This document shows, one piece after another, positions 5,651 to 12,464 of a stretch of 15,189 bases of DNA; the first letter of the stretch is position 1; every line of letters begins with the position of its first letter. Location: contig CALASU010000068.1 in assembly GCA_937888765.1 (NCBI GenBank), positions 1-15,189 of the forward strand, written 5' to 3'. Position numbers and translations under genes: made by a program. Below the pieces are notes generated by a model. That model ran no database searches. It worked only from the letters and a program-made list of their open reading frames with translations, and was not told the DNA's origin. The DNA comes from an uncultured Clostridia bacterium. GTDB taxonomy: Bacteria; Bacillota; Clostridia; Lachnospirales; Anaerotignaceae.

Positions 5651-7627
5651 ATGGCGAGATTTGATATTCCCGCAGCACCTGCCAGAAGCGTCGCAAAGAT
5701 TGATACATTCAAGGGCGTGGACTTAAACTCCTCGCCCTCTAATGTAAAGATTTACAGAAGCCCGAATGCCCCGAACATGATGCGGGACATTCCGGGGAAG
5801 GTGCGAAAGCGGCAGGGCTATGAAAAGCTGATGACCTATGCAGGCAGGATCAACGGGGTACATATCCTGAAAGATGCGGAAACTGCCGCAGAAAAGGTAC
5901 TGATCCATGCGGGAACGGCGTTATATCTGGGAGAGGAAAAGCTGTACGAGGGTATGGCGGATGAAAGAAGCGCAGGACGGCAGTTTTTCGGAAAGCTGTT
6001 TATCTTTGACGGAAAGAAAGCTCTCTGCTATGGAGAGTTTGAGGTGGAAGAATCAGAAGAAGAAAAAACAGAAGATACAGAAAATGAAACTGGAAGCACA
6101 GAAAGCGAAGCAGGCACAACAGAAAAAGAAGAAAAGAAAAAGGCTTTCATGGTAAAGACGCTGGAGGAAATGGCGTATGTGCCGACAGTGATCATTTCCC
6201 GTAACCCAACAGGCGGCGGGACAACACTGGAGCCGCTGAATCTGATCGGGAGAAAGTGGAAGGAAAGCTTTCTGAGTGATGGCTCTGCAACGGTATACCA
6301 ACTGACAACAAAAGAACTGGACGAGGATACGGTAGAAGTGAAGATCCTGACAGCAGAGGGCGAATGGACAGAGAAGAAAGAAGGCACAGATTTCACGGTA
6401 GACAGAGAAAAGGGAACTGTGACCTTTAAAACCGCACCTGCTAAAAGCCCGATCACGGGGTTTGACAACGTAGAAATCACGGCGGCAAAGACAAGAAAAG
6501 GCTATGCTGACAAGATCAACAAGTGCCGCATTGTTTCTCTGTTCGGGGTAAACGGTGCAATGGACAGAATGTTTATCAGCGGGAACCCTGATTTCCCGAA
6601 TCAGGACTGGTACTGCAAGATGGGCGATGGATTTTTCTGGGGGGATCTGTGGTACAGCACACTGGGACAGGATGGGTCTGCGGTGGTGGGCTACAGCATC
6701 ATCAACGACAGGCTTGCCGCACACAAAAGTGATGCGGAAGAAGGGCGCAATGTCATTCTGCGCAAAGGCGAACTGGAAGACGATGAAGCTGTTTTTCCGA
6801 TCATTGGGACACTGAACGGCAGAGGGGCTTTGGGTAGTCATGCGTTCGGGTATCTGGGCAGTGAGCCGTTGTTTCTGACGGATATCGGCATTATGGCGAT
6901 CACGGCAGCTGACCTGACGGGCGAAAAATACAGCCAGAGCCGAAGCTATTACATCGACAACGTGCTGACAGCGGAAAAGAATCTTTCGGATGCGTTTGCG
7001 TATGTGTGGCGGGACTTCTATCTGATCTCGACAGGCACGGGCAGGGTGTATCTGCTGGATGGCTTACAGAAAAGCTATGATAAAAACAGTCCGTACAGTA
7101 ACTTTCAGTATGAGTGCTATTACTGGGAAAATGTGCCGGCGAGGGTATTCTGGGAGGATGCCGAGGGACGGCTGTGCTTCGGGGACAGCGAAGGAAATGT
7201 ATTTCGCTTTTATGACGATGTGACGAACCAGAAAAGCTACAACGACAACGGGGCGGCAATCCCTGCCAGATGGGATACGCCTGAATTGATGGGTGATTTG
7301 TTTTACAAGAACAAAAATTTTCGCCGCATTGACTGTATGCTCGCTCCTGCAATCGCAACAGGCGTGAAAGCATTTGCACAGGTAAAAGGTGTATGGGATG
7401 AAATCTATGACAGCGGGGCAAAGGCGATGTATTTCGACTTCAGTCACATCAACTGGGAGTTGATCAATTTTTCTACGAATGATACGCCGAGAACGATGGG
7501 GAGTAAAATCCGTATTAAAAAAGTAGATAAAGTGGCGTTCAGTCTGCGAAATGAGCGGTATAACGAGCCATTCGGCATCTATATGCTGGCACTGGAATAT
7601 ACGGAAAACGGCAACTATAAGGGGTGA
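5651..7627 (+). CDS. Large phage structural protein, probable tail hub/nozzle
   Basis: 658 residues. ATG 5651 directly follows the adaptor stop, with AAAGGGTGG at the adaptor's end as ribosome site. The N-terminus FKGVDLNSSPSNVKIYRSPN and the RDIPGKVRKRQGYEKL segment are typical of large beta-rich phage proteins that start by describing a loaded, repeated beta unit. Short beta strands separated by aromatic/Gly turns run through the whole length, in keeping with a propeller- or barrel-type nozzle such as P22 gp10. A Glu/Thr/Ser-rich insertion at residues 131-164 (bases 6041-6142) interrupts the fold and is probably an exposed loop. It lies between adaptor and fibres where siphoviruses would have tail tube, chaperones and tape measure. 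Structural role is likely; nozzle function is inferred from order and beta-rich character. Confidence 0.6.
   Translation: MARFDIPAAPARSVAKIDTFKGVDLNSSPSNVKIYRSPNAPNMMRDIPGKVRKRQGYEKLMTYAGRINGVHILKDAETAAEKVLIHAGTALYLGEEKLYEGMADERSAGRQFFGKLFIFDGKKALCYGEFEVEESEEEKTEDTENETGSTESEAGTTEKEEKKKAFMVKTLEEMAYVPTVIISRNPTGGGTTLEPLNLIGRKWKESFLSDGSATVYQLTTKELDEDTVEVKILTAEGEWTEKKEGTDFTVDREKGTVTFKTAPAKSPITGFDNVEITAAKTRKGYADKINKCRIVSLFGVNGAMDRMFISGNPDFPNQDWYCKMGDGFFWGDLWYSTLGQDGSAVVGYSIINDRLAAHKSDAEEGRNVILRKGELEDDEAVFPIIGTLNGRGALGSHAFGYLGSEPLFLTDIGIMAITAADLTGEKYSQSRSYYIDNVLTAEKNLSDAFAYVWRDFYLISTGTGRVYLLDGLQKSYDKNSPYSNFQYECYYWENVPARVFWEDAEGRLCFGDSEGNVFRFYDDVTNQKSYNDNGAAIPARWDTPELMGDLFYKNKNFRRIDCMLAPAIATGVKAFAQVKGVWDEIYDSGAKAMYFDFSHINWELINFSTNDTPRTMGSKIRIKKVDKVAFSLRNERYNEPFGIYMLALEYTENGNYKG
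7621..7627 (+). promoter_or_regulatory. Ribosome binding site for a TTG start
   Basis: GGGGTGA, containing the hub gene's stop codon, lies 6 bases before TTG 7634. No nearby ATG or GTG in frame gives a better start for the fibre protein. Confidence 0.65.
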
Positions 7628-7633
7628 TAACAT

Positions 7634-8377
7634 TTGGATATTTCAAAACTGCTTCTGACAGAAGAGGATTTTAAAGGGCTGGGTGTTTCGGCGCAGTCAA
7701 ACCCGATGGAACTGCCGGAGGAGCAGGCAAAGGCGGTATTTGACCAGCTTGTAAAAGAGGTGATCACGCCGCGCATCAATGCGATTTTGCAGGAACTGGC
7801 GGCAATCGACCTGACGGCAGATGCAAAGAAGCCTGTTTCGGAAGCGCAGCAGGAGGCTCTGGATAAAAAAGTGAACCGAGAGCTGCGGACGGGAAGTGAA
7901 GCCGAGGAAAAGGTGCTTTCCGACAACAACTATGATGATACGGAAAAGGAAAATGTGCGGCTGAATACGGAAAAACGGCATGGACACGACAACAAAGCAG
8001 TGCTGGACAGCATTACGGAGCAGGATTACAGGAACTGGAACGGGGAAAATGTGCTGACAAAGGACAACACGGAGCCGTTTACACCGACAGGAGAATATCA
8101 GCCTGCAACAAAGGCGTATGTAGACAATGCTGTGTTAGAAACCGGCGCAGCGGATATGACACAGGCGGTATATGACCCGAAAGGAAGAAAAACGGATATT
8201 TTTAAAGAAATCGATGATGTGGCTGCTGTCTGTGCAGAGCAGTTGCAGCAGTTGCAGGATACGCTCATGGCAGCAGCTGCAGCTTCTCGGATTCTGACTG
8301 ATGAGGAAACGAGAGAACGGTATACGCTGGGTGTGAAGAGCGGTGCATTGTATTATAGGAAGGTCGAGGTGGAATAA
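7634..8377 (+). CDS. Tail-fibre-like / fibre-connecting protein
   Basis: 247 residues from a TTG start. The N-terminus MDISKLLLTEEDFKGL is followed by a helical Gln/Glu/Ala-rich part (about 25-90). Residues 115-160 carry motifs common in Firmicute phage tail fibres: RHGHDNKAVLDSITEQ, a Trp/Asn turn, then FTPTGEYQPATKAYVDNAV. A further fibre-type segment, MTQAVYDPKGRKTDIFKEID, starts near residue 175, followed by a Gln/Leu coiled coil (EQLQQLQDTL) and a beta-type C-terminus ending in ALYYRKVEVE. The gene stop abuts the ATG of the next fibre-like gene. Probable trimeric fibre shaft or connector linking the tail hub to the receptor-binding protein; the exact role cannot be fixed from sequence alone. 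Confidence 0.7.
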   Translation: MDISKLLLTEEDFKGLGVSAQSNPMELPEEQAKAVFDQLVKEVITPRINAILQELAAIDLTADAKKPVSEAQQEALDKKVNRELRTGSEAEEKVLSDNNYDDTEKENVRLNTEKRHGHDNKAVLDSITEQDYRNWNGENVLTKDNTEPFTPTGEYQPATKAYVDNAVLETGAADMTQAVYDPKGRKTDIFKEIDDVAAVCAEQLQQLQDTLMAAAAASRILTDEETRERYTLGVKSGALYYRKVEVE

Positions 8378-9499
8378 ATGGCAGGAGAAATTTTTATCGC
8401 AAGACAGGATACCCTGGAAAAGGAAATTTTGCCAGCAGCATGGATTGCAGAGTATAAGATGCATGGGGAAGAAAGCTATGTTTTTAATGATCCTGCTGTC
8501 TGGGCGCGTTTGTGCATGAGTGCGGCGGCGGTCAATGATCCGAAGATCAGCGGGGAAGCGCTGGAATATGTGCTGACACATCCCGAAACCTGTGATTTTT
8601 CTGCATGGCTGATGCAGATCGGTGATCTTACGGAAGAAGAAAGAATGGTGTTTGCGGAAATCACAACAGCGGAACAGCTGGCAGCAGATGCGGCGGCTGT
8701 GGCGGTTGTTGCAGAGAGTGAAACGGCAATTACGGCAGTTATGAGAAGCGAAACGGCTTTTAATGCATTTTTGTTAAATGAGGAATCTCTGAAAGGGTTT
8801 TTGCTGGATGAGAAAATATTTGCAAGTGTTTTGGAAAATGAGACATCCATGCGGCTGATCGGCGGCCATGAAGAGGCGATGAATGCGATTGTGAATGATA
8901 CAGCGGGAAGAACGGCACTGGAGAAATCAGCATATTATACCTCCTGTATTCAGCACAATGGTGTAGGAGCTGCAAAGATCGTAGCTTTTTATGGAGGGTT
9001 GGAGCCTTCTGAATACGCAGACTGTGATGCGCTTGCTGCATCTGAAACAGCAATGACAGCGATTCTTGGAATCGATGTGGGCAAGAGTGCGGTCGCAAAA
9101 TCAGCAGCTATGCTGCGTGCGATCTGTATGCTGGACACTGCATCGGATGCATATGCCACAGTGGCACAGTCGTATAGATCTACGCTTATGAGTACACTGT
9201 CGCAAGCTCCGGATCTGTTTACAAGATCGGAGGAAGGGCTGTTCGTTTACAGCACCAAACGAACCAAGGGGCTTAACAAAAATAATATTTTTTTCCCTAC
9301 GCGTATGTCAAGTGATGTGACGACATCTGTAGGCTTCAAGGTGTATTGGCAGGACAGCGGTACGACGATTCTGACAGGCACTGCAGCTGCGAATGCTACA
9401 TTTAGTGCGGGGGTTTCTTTCAGAGGGGCTTCTGTATCCAGAAGCTCTGGTACGGATAATTGCTTTGTTTACTGTGATGTTTATACGGTAATTGAATAA
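8378..9499 (+). CDS. Probable receptor-binding / tail-fibre tip protein with Ser-Glu-Thr-Ala repeats
   Basis: 373 residues; the ATG follows the previous stop with no gap and a GAGGTGG ribosome site. Residues 10-100 are mixed helix and loop (TPE/DPA-rich). Residues 112-184 and 221-250 hold degenerate 10-11-residue units starting Ser-Glu-Thr-Ala or similar (SETAITAVMR, SETAFNAFLL, EESLKGFLLD, EKIFASVLEN, ETSMRLIGGH, EEAMNAIVND), a periodic pattern known from Clostridial phage tail proteins and likely to form a rigid stalk. The C-terminal 90 residues are beta-rich with Ser/Thr/Gly and aromatic residues (VGFKVYWQDSGTTILTG, ending CFVYCDVYTVIE), as in receptor-binding tips. No glycosidase or lectin signature was recognised. 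Function is inferred from repeats and position before the lysis genes. Confidence 0.65.
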   Translation: MAGEIFIARQDTLEKEILPAAWIAEYKMHGEESYVFNDPAVWARLCMSAAAVNDPKISGEALEYVLTHPETCDFSAWLMQIGDLTEEERMVFAEITTAEQLAADAAAVAVVAESETAITAVMRSETAFNAFLLNEESLKGFLLDEKIFASVLENETSMRLIGGHEEAMNAIVNDTAGRTALEKSAYYTSCIQHNGVGAAKIVAFYGGLEPSEYADCDALAASETAMTAILGIDVGKSAVAKSAAMLRAICMLDTASDAYATVAQSYRSTLMSTLSQAPDLFTRSEEGLFVYSTKRTKGLNKNNIFFPTRMSSDVTTSVGFKVYWQDSGTTILTGTAAANATFSAGVSFRGASVSRSSGTDNCFVYCDVYTVIE

Positions 9500-9513
9500 A
9501 AGGGAGAGATAGG

Positions 9514-9789
9514 ATGAACGGTTGGATAAAAGAAATGGAAAAAAGCCTGAAAGGGTTAGAGCAGAAGCAGGCTGGAATCGGCATCATGCAGAAAACATTG
9601 CATGATGAGCAGGCAAAGATCAGACAGGCACAGGAAAATACGGATGTGGTTATGAAGCAGAGGCTGACACTGATCGATCTGGAACTGGAAACGTTGTCTT
9701 CAGAGAACGCAGAAATAGAAGCGATGCTGATCGACACGGCACTGAATGCGGAATATACCGCCTGCCTGATGGAAACGAGCATGATGTAA
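9514..9789 (+). CDS. Small coiled-coil phage protein, unknown
   Basis: 91 residues, start ATG after GGGAGAGATAGG. The whole chain is helical and rich in Glu, Gln, Lys, Leu and Met, with heptad-like spacing (WIKEMEKSLKGLEQKQ, then LIDLELETLSSENAEIEAML). No membrane segment is present, so it is not itself a holin, although XhlA-like small coiled-coil proteins occupy this place before holins in some Firmicute phages. It could instead be a fibre chaperone or a minor tail component. Spacing to neighbours is short on both sides (14 bases each way), in keeping with one operon. Confidence 0.6.
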   Translation: MNGWIKEMEKSLKGLEQKQAGIGIMQKTLHDEQAKIRQAQENTDVVMKQRLTLIDLELETLSSENAEIEAMLIDTALNAEYTACLMETSMM

Positions 9790-9803
9790 AGGGGGAAAAG
9801 CAA

Positions 9804-9959
9804 ATGATCTACAAGATGCTCCTGAAAAAGATTGAAAGCGGAAACTATGACAAGGACGATCTGCTGAAAAAGATGGATGTATACCTGTTGTGCGACCGCA
9901 TTACGGAAGAACAGTACAGAGAGCTTACCGAAAAGATGAACGTACAGAAAGAAGTGTAA
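9804..9959 (+). CDS. XkdX-like small phage protein, 51 aa
   Basis: ATG 9804 preceded by GGGGG at 9791-9795, stop TAA 9957-9959. The sequence MIYKMLLKKIESGNYDKDDL, then RITEEQYRELTEKM, follows the plan of XkdX-family proteins: a short hydrophobic/basic N-terminal helix, a Gly turn, an acidic/basic helix, and a closing IT-E-QY-EL helix. These tiny proteins lie between fibre and holin genes in many Firmicute prophages; their function is not known. It is below usual length cut-offs. Position and pattern make it likely a real gene. Confidence 0.65.
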   Translation: MIYKMLLKKIESGNYDKDDLLKKMDVYLLCDRITEEQYRELTEKMNVQKEV

Positions 9960-10013
9960 CAGGAACATAAAAAGAGATACAAAAGACGGAAAAGAAGGAA
10001 GGTGGAGAAGAGA

Positions 10014-10505
10014 ATGACGCAGTTTTTCAATAACGTAAATATGATTGGGGGCGCGGCGGTGACGGCAGTTGCGGCAATGTTCGGACAGTACTGGTTTTTA
10101 TTTGCGGGATTTCTGCTGTTCAATGTAATCGACTGGCTGAGCGGCTGGGCAAGAAGCCGATATAGGCACGAAAGCTGCAGCAAGGTCGGCGCAAAGGGAA
10201 TTGTGAAAAAGGTATGGTACTGGGTGGTTATCGGGACAGCTTTTTTTATCGGGTTTTCGTTTGAGCAGATGGGACAGAGCATCGGCGTGCCACTGGATTT
10301 CATGAATCTGGTGGGATGGTTCGTACTGGCGAATTATCTGGTGAATGAGATCAGAAGCATTCTGGAAAATCTGGTGGATATGGACGTGCCTGTGCCTGTC
10401 TTTCTGACAAGGGGGCTGAAGATTGCTGCAGAGAAGATTGAAGCCGCAGCACAGATTGGAGGCGAAGACGATGAACAGGACAAAGGTGTTAGTGGCATTA
10501 GATGA
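10014..10505 (+). CDS. Phage holin, Cp-1/TcdE-like (family 4)
   Basis: 163 residues from ATG 10014, with GGTGGAG at 10001-10007 six bases upstream; an in-frame GTG at 10002 lies within that site and is discounted. Four or so hydrophobic stretches can be seen: MIGGAAVTAVAAMFG, YWFLFAGFLLFNVID, VWYWVVIGTAFFIGF and MNLVGWFVLANYLV. The loop DWLSGWARSRYRHESCSKVGAKGI, with Asp early and Ser/Lys/Gly following, is the conserved feature of the Phage_holin_4_1 group. The C-terminus is amphipathic then acidic (GGEDDEQD). It opens the inner membrane at the end of infection so that the lysin reaches the wall. The amidase start lies 35 bases before its stop, so the pair is tightly coupled. Confidence 0.85.
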   Translation: MTQFFNNVNMIGGAAVTAVAAMFGQYWFLFAGFLLFNVIDWLSGWARSRYRHESCSKVGAKGIVKKVWYWVVIGTAFFIGFSFEQMGQSIGVPLDFMNLVGWFVLANYLVNEIRSILENLVDMDVPVPVFLTRGLKIAAEKIEAAAQIGGEDDEQDKGVSGIR

Positions 10506-11250
10506 CGGACACGGAACAGAAACGGCGGGGAAACGTACCCCCGCTTTTCCGGACGGCAGTGTAATGAAGGAAAATGAATTTAACAGCAAGGTGGCGGCAT
10601 ATCTGAAAGAAGCACTGGAACGGTGCGGGTTTGCAGTATTGCTGGTTGCTCCCGAGGATACGGATACGGCTCTGAAAACCAGAGTGGTGCGGGCGAATGA
10701 TGCAAATGCAGATGCCTACATCAGTATCCATGCAAATGCCTATGGTAGTGACTGGAACAGTGCAAACGGCATGGAAAGCATCATTTATGAGAAGATCATG
10801 GGACACAGTAAAACTTATGAATTTGCCCAAAACATCCATACTGCACTGATCGCAGGAACAGGCAGACGGGACAGAGGCATTAAGCGAAGCGGTGATTTAT
10901 ATGTTCTGAAGAATACAAAGATGCACGCGGTGCTTCTGGAATGCGGCTTTATGACGAACAGAGAAGAGGCAGAACTGCTGAAAAGTGACAGTTACCGCAG
11001 AAAGTGTGCGGAAAACATCTGCAGGGGTGTCTGTGCGTTTTATAAAATAGAGTACATCGTACCCGAAAAGAAGAACGGAGATAGATACAACGAACTGGAC
11101 GAGCTGCCGAACTGGGCGAAGCCATTGCTGCAGGAAATGGCAGACAAGGACTGTTTCGGAAACCCGAAGGAAATGGATCTGAGCCATGACATGATCCGCA
11201 CGATGATTCTGATGGACAGGCTCTGGAAAAAGAGAGGGGGAACGGCATGA
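10471..11250 (+). CDS. Endolysin: N-acetylmuramoyl-L-alanine amidase (Amidase_3 type)
   Basis: 259 residues from ATG 10471 inside the holin gene, with GGAGGCG upstream. It cleaves the bond between muramic acid and L-alanine in peptidoglycan. All expected residues of the zinc amidase fold are present: H14 in DDGHG, E36 in KENEFN, H87 in SIHANA, and catalytic E157 in LLECGFM. Loops such as RRDRGIKRSGDLYVLKNT match the family. After about residue 205 a linker leads to a small C-terminal domain, LDELPNWAKPLLQEMADKD to MIRTMILMDRLW, a module common at the ends of Clostridial phage lysins and thought to help in wall binding. No signal peptide is seen, in keeping with holin-dependent release. The next gene overlaps its last four bases (ATGA). 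Confidence 0.9.
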   Translation: MNRTKVLVALDDGHGTETAGKRTPAFPDGSVMKENEFNSKVAAYLKEALERCGFAVLLVAPEDTDTALKTRVVRANDANADAYISIHANAYGSDWNSANGMESIIYEKIMGHSKTYEFAQNIHTALIAGTGRRDRGIKRSGDLYVLKNTKMHAVLLECGFMTNREEAELLKSDSYRRKCAENICRGVCAFYKIEYIVPEKKNGDRYNELDELPNWAKPLLQEMADKDCFGNPKEMDLSHDMIRTMILMDRLWKKRGGTA

Positions 11251-12449
11251 AATATGCGTTGACACTGGTAAAAAGCCCAAAGGATGAGCGGGACTGGTAT
11301 TACGGGAAGATCGTGAAAACGGCAGGAGAACTGCCGAAGAGAGCAAGCCTGCGTCAGTACTGCGACAGGATACGTGATCAGGGGAAAGCGGGCTTCTGTC
11401 ACAGCTTTGCAGGAACGGCACTGAAAAATGCGCAGGAAACGATGGAAAGAGGATACAGACTGTATGACTTTTCGCCTCTGGGACTGGCAAGGGCGGTTAA
11501 GGCAAGGGACGGAATTGTGTATACAGAGGGAAGCACTCTGCTGAACGTATGTCAGGCATTATGCGAGGATGGCGTTTTTGATGAAGTGTATTATCCTTAC
11601 GGGACATACAAGGCAGGAACGCTGAAATTTCCTAAGATGAAAGTGTCTGCGGAAGAGGAAAAGAAGATACCGAAATATTTCTGTAAGAATTACGCCCGTG
11701 TGAATTCTCTGGAGGAACTGAAACAGGCGGTCAGTGAACAGAAGCCGGTTCTGCTGGGGGTTACCTGTTCGGAAGAAATCTACACACCGACAGACGGCTG
11801 TATCGGACTGCCTCTGGGGGCTTTTATCATCGGCGGTCATGCACTGCTTGCGGTGGGGTATGATGATGAAAAGGAAAAGACTGTCAGAGGGCGTAAATAC
11901 AAAGGCTTTGTGGAATGCCAGAACAGCTGGGGGAAAGATTATGGCGATAAGGGCTTTTTATGGATTCCCTATGAATACTTTACATACAGAACAAAGGATT
12001 TCGGCATGGGCTTTGTGATGGATATGTATACGGCTGTGGATCTGGAAAAGGAAGATCTGAACGGAACAGCACTGGAACTGTTTCTGGATGACGAAACAGC
12101 TTATGATGACGGCAGGGAAGTAACTCTGGAGCAGAAGCCGGTTGCAGATGAAAGAACGGGCAGGACGCTTGTCCCTCTGCGATTTGTAGCGGAAGCATTG
12201 GGCTGTCATGTGGAATGGCTGGCAAAAAGCAGGCGCATCATCATCCGTAAGGATAAGAAGTATATTCAGTTTGCCATTGGGGACAGGATGGCTCTGGTGG
12301 ACGGTGTGGCAATGCTGACAGAACAGGCACCTGTGATTGATGAGAGAACAGACAGGACACTTGTCCCCCTGCGGTTTGTGGCGGAAACGCTGGGCAATAC
12401 TGTGCTCTGGGACGGAAAGAAAAGAAAAATTACAATCCTGAAAAAATAA
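11247..12449 (+). CDS. Papain-like (C1) cysteine peptidase with C-terminal copper-amine-oxidase-N-like stalk domain
   Basis: 400 residues; ATG 11247 overlaps the amidase stop (ATGA) with GAGAGGGGG upstream. Catalytic features are intact: oxyanion-hole Q45 and nucleophile C51 in QGKAGFCHSFAG (papain QGxCGSCWSFA), H198 in IIGGHALLAVGYDD, and N226 in ECQNSWGKDYGDKGF. No prodomain or signal peptide precedes it. Residues 276-400 form a copper amine oxidase N-terminal-like domain of two halves, each with RTLVPLRFVAE(A/T)LG followed by a V-x-W and a beta strand; despite the name this domain is a stalk or wall-associated module in Clostridia and Negativicutes. Coupling to holin and amidase suggests a second lysis enzyme cutting peptide cross-links or surface proteins, or a virion-borne protease. 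Family assignment is strong; substrate is unknown. Confidence 0.85.
   Translation: MKYALTLVKSPKDERDWYYGKIVKTAGELPKRASLRQYCDRIRDQGKAGFCHSFAGTALKNAQETMERGYRLYDFSPLGLARAVKARDGIVYTEGSTLLNVCQALCEDGVFDEVYYPYGTYKAGTLKFPKMKVSAEEEKKIPKYFCKNYARVNSLEELKQAVSEQKPVLLGVTCSEEIYTPTDGCIGLPLGAFIIGGHALLAVGYDDEKEKTVRGRKYKGFVECQNSWGKDYGDKGFLWIPYEYFTYRTKDFGMGFVMDMYTAVDLEKEDLNGTALELFLDDETAYDDGREVTLEQKPVADERTGRTLVPLRFVAEALGCHVEWLAKSRRIIIRKDKKYIQFAIGDRMALVDGVAMLTEQAPVIDERTDRTLVPLRFVAETLGNTVLWDGKKRKITILKK
12147..12395 (+). repeat. Internal duplicated 57-bp segment in the peptidase stalk domain
   Basis: Bases 12147-12203 and 12339-12395 are similar 57-base segments, both coding DERT-x-RTLVPLRFVAE-x-LG. Differences are mostly at third positions, which fits an old domain-internal repeat rather than a fresh duplication. 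Confidence 0.7.
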
Positions 12450-12464
12450 GGGGAGGTGCAGAGA

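Noticed and set aside
6055..6155. Programmed frameshift in the A-rich stretch of the hub gene
   Set aside because: The overlapping frame is just Lys/Gln-rich low complexity, no clear slippery heptamer with downstream structure is seen, and the main frame continues normally.
9100..9499. Diversity-generating retroelement variable region at the end of the fibre-like gene
   Set aside because: No reverse transcriptase, template repeat or adenine-biased variable site is visible in the window, and the C-terminus lacks a recognisable lectin-type variable fold.
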